From positions 26,889 to 90,888 of the forward strand of contig CAUSAG010000007.1 in assembly GCA_963529665.1 (NCBI GenBank): DNA of 64,000 nucleotides, given 5' to 3'. Within the stretch, counting starts at the first letter, position 1, and every line of letters begins with the position of its first letter. Origin of the DNA: Kingella_B sp963529665 (lineage in GTDB: Bacteria; Pseudomonadota; Gammaproteobacteria; Burkholderiales; Neisseriaceae). The notes beneath the pieces are model-generated. The model did no database searches. It had not been told where the DNA came from and saw nothing but the letters and a program-made list of their open reading frames with translations. Positions 49,296 through 57,426 of this stretch are shown here, one piece after another. A program made the translations under genes and the position numbers.

Positions 49296-51221
49296 ATGAA
49301 CACCCCACTTCTCCCCAGCATCCAAAATCCCGACGACCTGAAAAAACTAAGCGAAAACCAACTGCCCCAAGTTGCCCAAGAAATCCGCGAACTCCTGCTA
49401 GACAGCATCCAAAAAACAGGCGGGCACTTCGCCAGCAACCTCGGCGCAGTAGAGCTTACACTGGCGCTGCATTATGTTTACAACGCCCCGCACGACCATC
49501 TTGTATGGGATGTTGGGCATCAAACCTATCCGCACAAAATTCTCACAGGGCGCAAAGACCGCATGGACACCATGCGCCAATATCGAGGCTTGGCAGGCTT
49601 TCCCAAACGCTGCGAAAGCGAATACGACGTATTCGGCGTGGGGCATTCCTCCACCTCCATCGGCGCGGCACTCGGCATGGCGGTTGCCGACAAACTGCAT
49701 GGCAGCGATGCGCGCAGCGTTGCCATTATTGGCGATGGCGCGATGACCGCAGGGCAAGCCTTTGAAGCGCTGAACAACGCGGGCGATATGAGCGATGTAA
49801 ACCTATTGGTGATTTTGAACGACAACGAAATGTCCATCTCGCCCAATGTGGGCGCGTTGCCCAAGCATCTTGCCCGCCATGTGATGCGCGATATGCGCGG
49901 CGTATTGCACGAAATCAAAACCCAATCGGCAAAAGTGTTAGACAAGCTGCCCGCCGTAAAAGAAATCGCCGAAAAAGCCGAGCAAACCATCAAAACCTTC
50001 GCCAGCGAGAGCGAGCACGTGCAACAAAGCCTTGGTTTATTTGAAAACTTTGGCTTTGAATACACCGGCGCAGTGGACGGGCACAACATCGCCCAGCTGG
50101 TGCAAGTGTTGCGCGAATTGCGCGGCAAAAAAGGCCCGCAGCTGTTGCACGTCATCACCAAAAAAGGCAATGGCTACAAACTCGCCGAAAACAATCCCGT
50201 GAAATACCACGCCGTAGGCAAAGCCCCCGCTGCCGCCAATCTCGATTCAGGCAGCCTGAAAACCGAAGCCAACGCAGCCCAAGCCGCCCCCACGCCCACC
50301 TACACCGAAGTCTTCGCCGATTGGCTTGCCGACCAAGCCCAAGCCGATGAAAAACTCATAGCCATCACGCCTGCCATGATAGAAGGTAGCGGCTTGGTTG
50401 AATTTGCCCAGCAGTTTCCCGAGCGCTGCTTTGACGTGGGCATCGCCGAGCAACACGCTGTAACCTTTGCCGCAGGCATGGCGTGCGCCGAAGCCAAGCC
50501 TGTTGTCGCCATTTATTCCACCTTTTTGCAACGCGCTTACGACCAATTGCTGCACGATGTGGCACTGCAAAACCTACCCGTGCTGTTCGCCATCGACCGC
50601 GCGGGCATCGTGGGCGCAGACGGCCCCACCCACGCAGGCGTGTACGATTTAAGCTATCTGCGCTGCGTGCCCAATATGGTAATTGCCGCCCCCAGCGACG
50701 AGCAAGAATGCCGTCTGCTGCTTTCCACCTGCTACGCGCTCAACCAGCCCGCCGCCGTGCGCTATCCGCGCGGCACGGGCATCGGCGTGAACGTGGTGCG
50801 CGATTTGGCAACCGTGCCCGTGGGCAAAGGCATTTTGCGCCGTCAAGGCACACGCATCGCCCTGATTGCCTTTGGCAGCATGGTGCAACCTGCGCTGGGC
50901 ATCGCCGAGCAGCTGAACGCTACCGTTGCCGATATGCGCTTTGTGAAGCCACTTGACAGCGATTTGCTGCAACAGCTGGCGCAATCGCATGATTACATCG
51001 TTTGCTTGGAAGAAAACGCCGTGCAAGGCGGTGCAGGCAGCGCGGTGCTGGAAAGCTTGGCATTTTCAGGCTGCCTGAAACCCACGCTGCTGTGCGGCAT
51101 CCCCGACATCGTTACCGAACACGGCGACACAGCGTTGCTGATGGATAAAATGGGCTTGTCGGAACAGGCGTTGTTAAAACGCATTGAAGATTGGGTGGCG
51201 ACGCAGTCTAAGGCAGCCTGA
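49296..51221 (+). CDS. dxs: 1-deoxy-D-xylulose-5-phosphate synthase
   Basis: A 641-residue thiamin-diphosphate enzyme that condenses pyruvate and glyceraldehyde 3-phosphate in the first step of the non-mevalonate isoprenoid pathway. Motifs: GGHFASNLGAVELTLALHY near the start, WDVGHQTYPHKILTGR, the ThDP motif VAIIGDGAMTAGQAFEALN (GDG...N), FDVGIAEQHAVTFAAGMA and ADGPTHAGVYDLSYLR. Order and length are normal. DUS-encoded stretches occur in the linker (SGSLKTEA) and near the end (FSGCLK), and a DUS supplies the final AA and stop codon. The start at 49296 is 10 bases after DUF4149. Confidence 0.97.
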   Translation: MNTPLLPSIQNPDDLKKLSENQLPQVAQEIRELLLDSIQKTGGHFASNLGAVELTLALHYVYNAPHDHLVWDVGHQTYPHKILTGRKDRMDTMRQYRGLAGFPKRCESEYDVFGVGHSSTSIGAALGMAVADKLHGSDARSVAIIGDGAMTAGQAFEALNNAGDMSDVNLLVILNDNEMSISPNVGALPKHLARHVMRDMRGVLHEIKTQSAKVLDKLPAVKEIAEKAEQTIKTFASESEHVQQSLGLFENFGFEYTGAVDGHNIAQLVQVLRELRGKKGPQLLHVITKKGNGYKLAENNPVKYHAVGKAPAAANLDSGSLKTEANAAQAAPTPTYTEVFADWLADQAQADEKLIAITPAMIEGSGLVEFAQQFPERCFDVGIAEQHAVTFAAGMACAEAKPVVAIYSTFLQRAYDQLLHDVALQNLPVLFAIDRAGIVGADGPTHAGVYDLSYLRCVPNMVIAAPSDEQECRLLLSTCYALNQPAAVRYPRGTGIGVNVVRDLATVPVGKGILRRQGTRIALIAFGSMVQPALGIAEQLNATVADMRFVKPLDSDLLQQLAQSHDYIVCLEENAVQGGAGSAVLESLAFSGCLKPTLLCGIPDIVTEHGDTALLMDKMGLSEQALLKRIEDWVATQSKAA

Positions 51222-51306
51222 AAATAGAAATACATGCCAAAACGAAAGGCAGCCTGAAAACGGGGATACGGTTTTCAGGCTGAAACCTTAGCAAAACCCG
51301 TAACCG

Positions 51307-51394
51307 ATGGAGCGTCGGCGGCTCGCCGACATTTTGAAAAATCAGTAATGCTATGTTTAATAAGCAATTTGGCGACGAGCCGTCGCCGCTCCAT
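51307..51394. repeat. TGGAGCG...CGCTCCA inverted-repeat element, copy 3
   Basis: The left end TGGAGCGTCGGCGGCTCGCC and the right end GGCGACGAGCCGTCGCCGCT then CCA are imperfect inverted repeats around about 40 AT-rich bases. It is 88 bases long and has no coding capacity. This is the best-preserved copy of the family also seen at 35440 and 6612. Confidence 0.8.
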
Positions 51395-51473
51395 TTTAGG
51401 TTTTAGGCTGTTGTTGGGGGTTTTGCAAAGGTTTCAGCCTGCACCCTAATCCATCCCCAAAGGAAACCCCACC

Positions 51474-51992
51474 ATGAAAAAACTCCTCTTCTCCCTCATG
51501 CTTACCGCCGCCATGCTGCCCGCCCAAGCCGTCGACTACTTCCTGCCGGATATCGAATGCGACGGTAGCGCCAACGTCCGCACTGCGCCCGACACGCGCA
51601 GCAAAATCCTCACCGTACTGGATTACCGTAGTCCACAGCACAAAATCCTCGGCAGACAAGGCAAATGGTTGCGTATCCAACTAAACGGAAGCCGCACGGG
51701 CTACGTCCACCAAAGCCAGGGCTATATCGTGCAGAACTATATTGTCGCCAGCCCCGACGGCTCGGCCAACGTCCGCCACAACGTAATAGATGAAGGCCAG
51801 CCGATTACAGGGCAGTCCGAAATCCTCACCACTCTGCCCAACGGCACGCGCGCGCAGATTATTCCGAAATTGAACAGGGGCGACTGGCTGTATTACACCA
51901 ATCAGGGTGCCTATACCGAAAAAAACGAATACGGCAACAACAAACTTATTTCCGGCTATATCCACAAAAGCCAGCTGCGCCGTGCCGATTAG
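51474..51992 (+). CDS. secreted SH3-domain protein
   Basis: A 172-residue periplasmic or exported protein with a signal peptide (MKKLLFSLMLTAAMLPAQAVD) and two bacterial SH3-like units: the first has GSANVRTAPDTRSKILTVLD and GKWLRIQL, the second GSANVRHNVIDEGQPITGQS and GDWLYYT. Such domains often bind cell-wall peptides. Codon choices (GTC, TCC, CCG) differ from the local genes, and the flanking DUS at 52010 is of another dialect, so it may be an import. CAAAGGAAACCCCACC precedes the ATG. It is a single gene. Confidence 0.75.
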   Translation: MKKLLFSLMLTAAMLPAQAVDYFLPDIECDGSANVRTAPDTRSKILTVLDYRSPQHKILGRQGKWLRIQLNGSRTGYVHQSQGYIVQNYIVASPDGSANVRHNVIDEGQPITGQSEILTTLPNGTRAQIIPKLNRGDWLYYTNQGAYTEKNEYGNNKLISGYIHKSQLRRAD

Positions 51993-52040
51993 GCAGCCTG
52001 AAACGCAAAAAGCAGCCTGCACCCCTCCAAAGGAAACCCC

Positions 52041-52175
52041 ATGAACATCAAAAAACTAGGCAGAGCCGACTACGCCCCCACCTTTGAAGCCATGAAAACC
52101 TTCAACGCCGCGCGTACGCCCGACACCGAAGACGAAATCTGACTGGTCGAACACCCGCCCGTGTTCACCCAAGCC
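52041..52175 (+). pseudogene. lipB: lipB 5' fragment (octanoyltransferase), nonsense codon and truncation
   Basis: The first 45 codons read as the start of lipoyl(octanoyl) transferase: MNIKKLGRADYAPTFEAMKT and, after a TGA where Trp (TGG) is expected (52139-52141), LVEHPPVFTQA. The normal sequence continues with a Gly-containing block, but here homology ends at about 52175 where a Mu-like element begins. LipB attaches octanoyl to lipoate-dependent enzymes, so a working copy or a lipoate ligase should exist elsewhere. AAAGGAAACCCC precedes the ATG. Confidence 0.75.
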
Positions 52176-52377
52176 CCATTCTGTGGGGGAGTGATAGTTT
52201 TGTCATGGCTGCGTGAACTGCTAAGTTTGCAAGAATGCCAATCCAATCAAACACAAACAGCATAAACACGCCCTGCTCCCAAAATTAGCAAAACCACGAA
52301 AAAATGAGCAAAAAGCTATCATTTTTACGCGGTTTTTGTCATGGAATGGTTAAAAAGTTAGCGGGAATTATCAGGGC
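52176..52377. other. putative left end of the Mu-like element
   Basis: A TG-starting end, TGTGGGGGAGTGATAG, begins at about 52182 next to the lipB fragment. TTTTGTCATGG occurs twice (about 52198 and 52334), and a related CTATCATTTTT lies nearby, as expected for transposase-binding sites at a Mu-type end. No gene is visible. Confidence 0.5.
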
Positions 52378-53169
52378 TTATTCTTTGATGCTGCAATCCC
52401 ATAGGTAGAACCCGTAAATTTCAAAGTCGTGCTCGCCTAGGTCGGTTAGGTCTAGGGTTTCGACGGGGTAGATGTCTTTGTTGCTGTTGTCGCTGATGAT
52501 GCGGTACACGCTGCGGCTGGTGCGCTGCAAGCGTTTGATGCGCAGCTCGTCCACTTGGCGGAACAGGTAGATGCCTTCGCGCGTGTAGCCATTTTGCATT
52601 TTCCACAGTACAGTGCCGCGGTCGATGAGCGTGGGGTGCATGCTGTCGCCGCGCACGCGGGTACAGAAGCATTGCGCGGGCGGCACGCCCAGATAATTGA
52701 AGAAGGCGGCGCGGAACCACATGGCTTCGGTTTCCACGGGCTCGTCTACGGCATAGCCGCCGCCTGCGCTGCCAAACACGTTGACGTGATAGCGCACGGG
52801 CACAATAGCTTCGGTGTCTTGCTCCTGCGCCCAATCGGCGTATTGCGCCACCATGCTTTGCATGAAAAAGGGAATGCCTACGGCGGGCGCGGCGGCGATG
52901 ACACGGCGGGGTTTGGATGGTGCGGTGTCTTTGGGCTTTTCGCTGCTTAACAGGTGCGATAAGCCTTTTTCTTTAATTTCATCAATAAGATATTCAGGCA
53001 GCGTATAAATTCTTTTTACACCGCCTTTTCCTCCCTTTCCAGCCACTTCTTCAAATTCCCAATTTTCTCTTTGTATTTTCAGGGCGATTCCTCTGCTGGT
53101 TGCAGGTAAGGATAAACAATGCTCCTGCTGCCATTCTAAAAGCTCAGCAATGCTCAATTTTGGGTACAT
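52378..53169 (-). CDS. Mu-like phage repressor with S24 peptidase domain
   Basis: A 263-residue C/CI-type repressor. The N-terminal about 65 residues form a Mu-type winged helix (MYPKLSIAELLEWQQEHCLS, then GGKGGVKRIYTLPEYL) that closely resembles the N-terminus of the transposase encoded on the other strand. The C-terminal half is a LexA/CI-type S24 peptidase with the nucleophile in VRGDSMHPTL (Ser about 176) and the catalytic Lys in LRIKRLQR (about 212), so DNA damage could trigger self-cleavage. I chose the ATG at 53169 because AGGA lies ahead of it; a TTG two codons upstream is possible. It diverges from ner. Confidence 0.85.
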   Translation of the reverse strand: MYPKLSIAELLEWQQEHCLSLPATSRGIALKIQRENWEFEEVAGKGGKGGVKRIYTLPEYLIDEIKEKGLSHLLSSEKPKDTAPSKPRRVIAAAPAVGIPFFMQSMVAQYADWAQEQDTEAIVPVRYHVNVFGSAGGGYAVDEPVETEAMWFRAAFFNYLGVPPAQCFCTRVRGDSMHPTLIDRGTVLWKMQNGYTREGIYLFRQVDELRIKRLQRTSRSVYRIISDNSNKDIYPVETLDLTDLGEHDFEIYGFYLWDCSIKE

Positions 53170-53310
53170 AACCAATTCCTAACTTATGAACAAAGTTGCG
53201 AACAAAGTACAGAAATTTAATTCTTGATAATAACAATACGTTAATTGAAATTAGACTCGCAAAGTATGAAATTAAGTTGCGAAATTCTGTTCTTTGATTA
53301 TAATGTTTAG
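53170..53310. promoter_or_regulatory. phage operator/promoter region between repressor and ner
   Basis: Three copies of a TTGCGAA-type half site lie here: AAAGTTGCGAA (53192-53202), ACTCGCAAAGT (53255-53265, inverted) and TTAAGTTGCGAA (53272-53283). These are likely binding sites of the repressor or Ner. The last overlaps the -35 of the rightward early promoter. Confidence 0.6.
53277..53304 (+). promoter_or_regulatory. early promoter of the Mu-like element
   Basis: TTGCGA (53277-53282), a 16-base spacer and a perfect TATAAT (53299-53304). Transcription would start near 53311, giving a leader of about 220 bases before ner. Confidence 0.7.
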
Positions 53311-53354
53311 AAATCGCAAACGGGAGTTTTAAACATTGTACCGAAATTTGCCGA

Positions 53355-53440
53355 TTCTGTTCTTTAACAATTTGGAAAGCCGAGAATCTGTTCTTTAACA
53401 ATTTGGAAAGCCGAGAAATCGTAGGTTCTTTGTCCTACGA
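53355..53440 (+). promoter_or_regulatory. tandem boxA-like repeats and hairpin (nut-like leader)
   Basis: Two adjacent 31-base direct repeats (53355-53385 and 53386-53416) each contain CTGTTCTTTAACAATTTGG, which includes the rRNA-operon boxA core TGTTCTTTAACA. Directly behind them is a 7-bp hairpin, TCGTAGG / CCTACGA with an 8-base loop (53419-53440), in the place of a boxB. The whole lies within the early transcript ahead of ner. It resembles a Nus-factor antitermination site. Confidence 0.65.
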
Positions 53441-53533
53441 GATTGGAGATGATTGAACAGGCAGCCTGAAAAGAACGGGCTGCCGATTGAGTCATTTTTT
53501 ATCTGCCGAAAGGAATTTATAGAAAGGATTTTT

Positions 53534-53773
53534 ATGCACCCAGAGTTGATTAAAGCGCGGCTACGCATGGCTGGATATACATTAGAGGACGTTGCGCGAG
53601 AAGCAAAAATTGATTCATCTACTGTGAGATTGGCATTGCGTAAACCCAGTTTAGCTGGCGAAAAAGCGATTGCACGTTTTTTGAATAAACCATTACATGA
53701 ATTATTCCCTGAACGTTGGACGGTGGATGGTAGGCGTATTCGCCCACGTTGGGCGCATTTATATGCGGAGTGA
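53534..53773 (+). CDS. ner: Ner-like DNA-binding protein
   Basis: A 79-residue helix-turn-helix protein resembling Mu/D108 Ner, the negative regulator of early transcription: ELIKARLRMAGYTLEDVARE, then IDSSTVRLALRKP in the recognition-helix position, and LNKPLHELFPERW, the typical Ner/Nlp tail. The ribosome site is GAAAGGA before the ATG at 53534. The stop is 4 bases before the transposase start, so these are one operon. Confidence 0.85.
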   Translation: MHPELIKARLRMAGYTLEDVAREAKIDSSTVRLALRKPSLAGEKAIARFLNKPLHELFPERWTVDGRRIRPRWAHLYAE

Positions 53774-53777
53774 AAGT

Positions 53778-56000
53778 ATGGAAAATCGTTATTCTGTTTC
53801 TGAACTTTTAGAAATGAGTTTGGAAGGATTGCCTGCTACGGCTCGCGGCATTCAGCAAAAAGCCAAACGTGAAGAGTGGACATTCACCGAAGTCCCCGCC
53901 AAAGGTGGGCGCGGCGGCGTTAAGAAAATCTACGAACTTCCGCCCGCCCTGCTCACCCAAATACGCACCTGCGAAACCGCCCGCCTGCTTGCCCAAACCG
54001 CCCCCGCCCCGCTGCCCGCACTATCCGAGCCGGCAAACAGCGTTTCAGGCAGCCTGAAAACCGCCGATGCGGACGATTTAGCCAGCAGCACCGAAGCGCA
54101 GCGCAACCAAATGGGCGCGCGGCTGGGCGTGTTGCACAAGATTGAGGAGCTGATGGCGCAAACGTGTGTGAGCAAGGAAGCAGCGATTACCACGCTGCTG
54201 ACCACGGCGCAGCACCCGAGCGGCGCAGCAATTGCGCAGATGCTACGGTTGGCGAACGACAAACGCGGCGGCGAGGCGGGCATTCCCAGCAGCCGCACGA
54301 TTAAACGTTGGTTTGCCCAGCGCGATGCCAACCGCCTGATGGCGAAAGTGAAGCAGCCCGATATGCGCCAGCCTGAATGGGCAGGCTGTTTTTTGGCGCA
54401 TTATCGCCAGCCGCAAAAGCCTAGTGTTCAGGCTGCTTACAACCGCTTTGCGGCGGATTGGCAGGCGCAGCAGCCTTTGGCGAAGCTGCCGAGCATTCAT
54501 CAAGTGCGGCGGTTTTTGAGCAACAAGCTGGGCAATGTGTGCCGCGAGGATGGGCGATTGGGCAAGCGGGAGCTTAAAACCCTACAAAGCTATACCGAGC
54601 GCGAGTTTTTGCATCTTGACCCTGCGGAGATTTACAGCGCGGATGGGCATACGTTTGATGCGGAAGTGCTGCATCCCGACAGCGGCAAGCCGTTTCGCCC
54701 TGAAATCACGACAGTCATTGATATTGCCACGCGCAAGATTGTGGGGTGGAGCATTGATTTGGCGGAAAGTCAGTTGGCGGTGTTGGATGCGGTGAGCAAT
54801 GCTTGCACGCTGTGCGGCATCCCTGCGGTTTTGTATGTGGACAACGGCAAGGGCTATAAAAACGCGATTATGGGCGATGCAGCAACGGGCTTGATGGGGC
54901 GCATCGGCAGCACGCTGGTGCATTCTGCGCCGTATAGCTCGCAGGCGCGCGGAGTGATTGAGCGGCTGCATCGCACGGTGTGGGTGGAAGGGGCGAAGAT
55001 GCTGCAAAGCTATATCGGCAAGGATATGGATGCCGAAGCGGGCGGCAGGGTGCATAAAGCCAGCCGTGCGCTGGCGAAGCGGAACATCAGCTTAAAAGGC
55101 GTGCCCGCGCTGGCGAATATTGCCAGCCTGTCTGCCAATATGCTGCCCGATTGGCAGGAATTCCGCCGCTTTTGTCAAGCGCGAGTGGATGAATACAACA
55201 ACCGTCCGCACCGCAGCCTGCCCAAAGTGTTGGATACCAGTGGCAAGAAGCGGCATATGACGCCGAACGAGCTGTGGGCATTGAAGCTGGCGCAAGGGGC
55301 GCAGGTGAACAGGGTGGACGATGCCGAGCGGCATTATCTGTTTTTGCCGCGCAAACTGTGCACGGTGCAGCGCGAGCAGGTGCGCCTGCATGGCAGCTAT
55401 TACGCGCACGCGGATTTGGCGCAATACCACGGCGAACGCTTGCAAGTGGCGTTTCGCGCGGATAACGGCGAGCATGTTTGGCTGTTTGATGACAACGGGC
55501 GGTATATCTGCCGCGCGGATTGGCAGGCACACAATGCGGATTACTTCCCCAAATCCATGCTGGATAAGGCGAAGGATAAGCGGGTGGATACGCAGATTAA
55601 GCGCTTGGCAGACAAGCAGGCGATTGTGGAAGCGGCGCGACCGGCGGTGGTGTTGGAACACGCGGCAAGCGTGGATTTGGGCGGTGTGCGGCTGGACGGA
55701 GCGCGCTTGAAGGCAGAGGCGGAAGCGGCGTTGGCAACGCTGGCGAAGCCTGCGGCAGATTTGGCAGGCGGCAAGGTGTTGAAGCTGGAAAGGCAGCCTG
55801 AAAAGTCTGATGCGGCGGATGATTGGAAAACGCCGACGCTGCCGAATGCGCAATATGCTGAATACAAACGGCTGAAAGCCTTGCCGTATGCGGGATTAAG
55901 CGGGGCGCAGCAAGGGTTTTTGACATGGTGCGACAGCCCGAAAGGGCAGCTGGTGATGCGCGAATGCGCGGAGCTGGAACAGATGCTGAAATTTGGTTGA
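53778..56000 (+). CDS. Mu-type transposase A
   Basis: A 740-residue DDE transposase like MuA. The N-terminal Mu-type winged helix (YSVSELLEMSLEGLPATARG, GGRGGVKKIYELP) matches that of the repressor. The catalytic core has Asp in YSADGHTFDAEV (about 289), Asp in YVDNGKGYKN (about 355) and Glu in GVIERLHR (about 395), with normal MuA-like spacing. The C-terminal part, including RPHRSLPKVLD, fits the Mu family. It carries in-frame DUS (SGSLKTADAD and RQPEKSDA), showing the element has long been in this lineage. The frame is intact, so transposase could be active if the ends survive. Confidence 0.93.
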   Translation: MENRYSVSELLEMSLEGLPATARGIQQKAKREEWTFTEVPAKGGRGGVKKIYELPPALLTQIRTCETARLLAQTAPAPLPALSEPANSVSGSLKTADADDLASSTEAQRNQMGARLGVLHKIEELMAQTCVSKEAAITTLLTTAQHPSGAAIAQMLRLANDKRGGEAGIPSSRTIKRWFAQRDANRLMAKVKQPDMRQPEWAGCFLAHYRQPQKPSVQAAYNRFAADWQAQQPLAKLPSIHQVRRFLSNKLGNVCREDGRLGKRELKTLQSYTEREFLHLDPAEIYSADGHTFDAEVLHPDSGKPFRPEITTVIDIATRKIVGWSIDLAESQLAVLDAVSNACTLCGIPAVLYVDNGKGYKNAIMGDAATGLMGRIGSTLVHSAPYSSQARGVIERLHRTVWVEGAKMLQSYIGKDMDAEAGGRVHKASRALAKRNISLKGVPALANIASLSANMLPDWQEFRRFCQARVDEYNNRPHRSLPKVLDTSGKKRHMTPNELWALKLAQGAQVNRVDDAERHYLFLPRKLCTVQREQVRLHGSYYAHADLAQYHGERLQVAFRADNGEHVWLFDDNGRYICRADWQAHNADYFPKSMLDKAKDKRVDTQIKRLADKQAIVEAARPAVVLEHAASVDLGGVRLDGARLKAEAEAALATLAKPAADLAGGKVLKLERQPEKSDAADDWKTPTLPNAQYAEYKRLKALPYAGLSGAQQGFLTWCDSPKGQLVMRECAELEQMLKFG

Positions 56001-56032
56001 AGTTTTTTTGATTAAACAGGAGTGTAAACGCT

Positions 56033-56731
56033 ATGAAAATAGCCAATATCAACAATTTATCTTTGGTGGCCGTGGCGATGGCGCGGCTGGTGAACCGACA
56101 GGATGGTTTACCCGGTTTGGGTGTGCTGTATGGTCCATCTGGTTTTGGCAAAACCACGGCAACGGTGGCGATTGCCAACAAAACGCAGGCATTTTATGTG
56201 CAACTGCGCAGCGCATAGAGCAAGAAAACGCTGCTGGAAAAAATCTGCTTTGAAATGGGTATTGCCGCGCCCAAAACCGCCGCGGCGTGTTTGGATGCGA
56301 TTTGCGAGCAGCTGGCGGCAACGCAACGCCCGCTGATTTTGGACGAGGCGGATTATCTGGTAGGCAAAAACGGCATGGTGGAGCTGGTGCGCGATGTGTA
56401 TGAGGGCAGCCAGTCGCCGATTTTGCTGGTGGGCGAGGAGCAGATGCCAAATAAGCTGAAACGCTTTGAGCGCTTTCACGGACGCGTGTTGAGCTGGATT
56501 CCCGCGCAGCCTGTGAGCTTGGAGGATGCGCGGCTGCTGGGCGATGATGTGCTGCGGCATTTGGTGGAGCTGGCGCACGGCAGCGTGCGGCGGGTTACGG
56601 TGAATTTGGTGAACCTTGCCGAGGCGGCAGCGATGAACAATTTGGAAGCGGTGGACATGGGCAGCCTGAAAAGCATGGGCGAGTTTGAGCTTTACAAGGG
56701 CGAAAGCCCCAAGCGTAACATTAGGATATGA
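56033..56731 (+). pseudogene. Mu B-like transposition ATPase, amber-interrupted
   Basis: A 233-codon AAA+ ATPase frame that would deliver target DNA to the transposase. It has Walker A VLYGPSGFGKTTATVA and Walker B RPLILDEADYLV, then LLVGEEQMPNKL and the sensor/arginine region GSVRRVTVNLVN. A TAG at 56216-56218 replaces the Trp codon expected in LRSA-W-SKKTLLEK, and the frame then continues in phase to the stop at 56729-56731. Apart from the amber codon it looks intact. It lies 32 bases behind the transposase gene. AACAGGAGTGTAAACGCT precedes the ATG. Confidence 0.85.
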
Positions 56732-56868
56732 ACCGCAGAGCTGATCTGATTAACTGTACAGCCATTAAGTTGGCAGAAATCTACAGGTCATATTTTCATG
56801 TTTTTTTTTTTTGCTTTTTGAATTGTATTTTTAAGCCTTACAAGTTCTTATCTTTAAAACTACATTAA
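56728..56868 (+). pseudogene. possible fragment of the next phage early gene
   Basis: An ATG overlaps the B-like stop codon (ATGA), a typical phage operon junction. It opens a 46-codon frame starting MNRRADLINCTAIKLAEIYR that then runs into a tract of 12 T (about 56801-56812) and ends in low-complexity sequence. The first 20 residues look genuine and the rest random, so it is probably the 5' end of a gene cut by a deletion. No further phage genes follow. Confidence 0.4.
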
Positions 56869-56912
56869 ACGTTTTTTTAAATCATCTTAACTGCCCATTT
56901 AAACCCAATTAT

Positions 56913-57252
56913 TTAAAACGTCCAACTCACATTAAACCCATACACTTTGTTAGCAGTGGCAAAGTATTTGGGCTTGTGAATGGGTTTGGCAGCAAACACA
57001 TCGTAGCTGAATCCTTTTTGAAACTGTCCCCGTACGCCAACAGCAGCACCCATTAGGTTCTTGCCTACAAGGTATTGCGCAGATGCACCTGCAACGTGTC
57101 CCGCATCGAGGGTAGCATAAATTTGATGTCCTGCGCGGTATTGCCATGCCATCTCGTTGCGCCAATACCAACCACGTTCGGCAGATAGGCTCATTTCACC
57201 ATCAAAACCGCGTACGATGTAGCGTCCGCCAATGGCGGGATGGTCTAATGGG
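56913..57252 (-). pseudogene. C-terminal fragment of a TpsB (ShlB/FhaC-type) transporter
   Basis: About 113 residues on the minus strand match the end of two-partner secretion outer-membrane translocators: AIGGRYIVRGFDGEMSLSAE (split here as GGRYIVRGFDGE and LSAERGWYWRNE), GHQIYATLDAGHVAG, and the closing strand NKVYGFNVSWTF whose final Phe is the outer-membrane insertion signal. The 5' portion is missing; the fragment starts at the small inverted-repeat element at 57256. It is more AT-rich than the core genes. It is not functional. Confidence 0.8.
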
Positions 57253-57255
57253 GGT

Positions 57256-57422
57256 AAGGGGGCTTATGCTTTTCGGATGCAGACTAAACTGGTAGGTTTT
57301 TCAGCTAGGTAAGGTACGGTAAAGGCTACATGGTTCTTGATAAGCAGTAAAATCTGCCAAACTATTATGCAATCAAAAAACGGAAGCTGGATAGTCCGAA
57401 AAAGTATAAACGACGCCCCCTT
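57256..57422. mobile_element. 167-bp MITE-like element
   Basis: The left end AAGGGGGCTTATGCTTTTCG and the right end (read inverted) AAGGGGGCGTCGTTTATACT then TTTTCGGA are imperfect inverted repeats; they share AAGGGGGC, TTAT, C and TTTTCGGA. There is no transposase inside. It sits exactly between the tpsB and tgt fragments, so it may have mediated the rearrangement that joined them. Confidence 0.6.
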
Positions 57423-57426
57423 TCTC

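Noticed and set aside
51474..51992. SH3 protein and lipB fragment as parts of the Mu-like element
   Set aside because: Both lie outside the TG-starting end at about 52182, and lipB is a host gene.
53355..53416. Two 31-base direct repeats as attachment sites
   Set aside because: They are immediately adjacent and lie in the early leader between repressor and ner, not at element ends, and Mu-like phages do not use att sites of this type.
56801..56812. T12 tract as a phase-variation switch
   Set aside because: The frame around it is only a 46-codon remnant that looks truncated, so switching would have no clear product.
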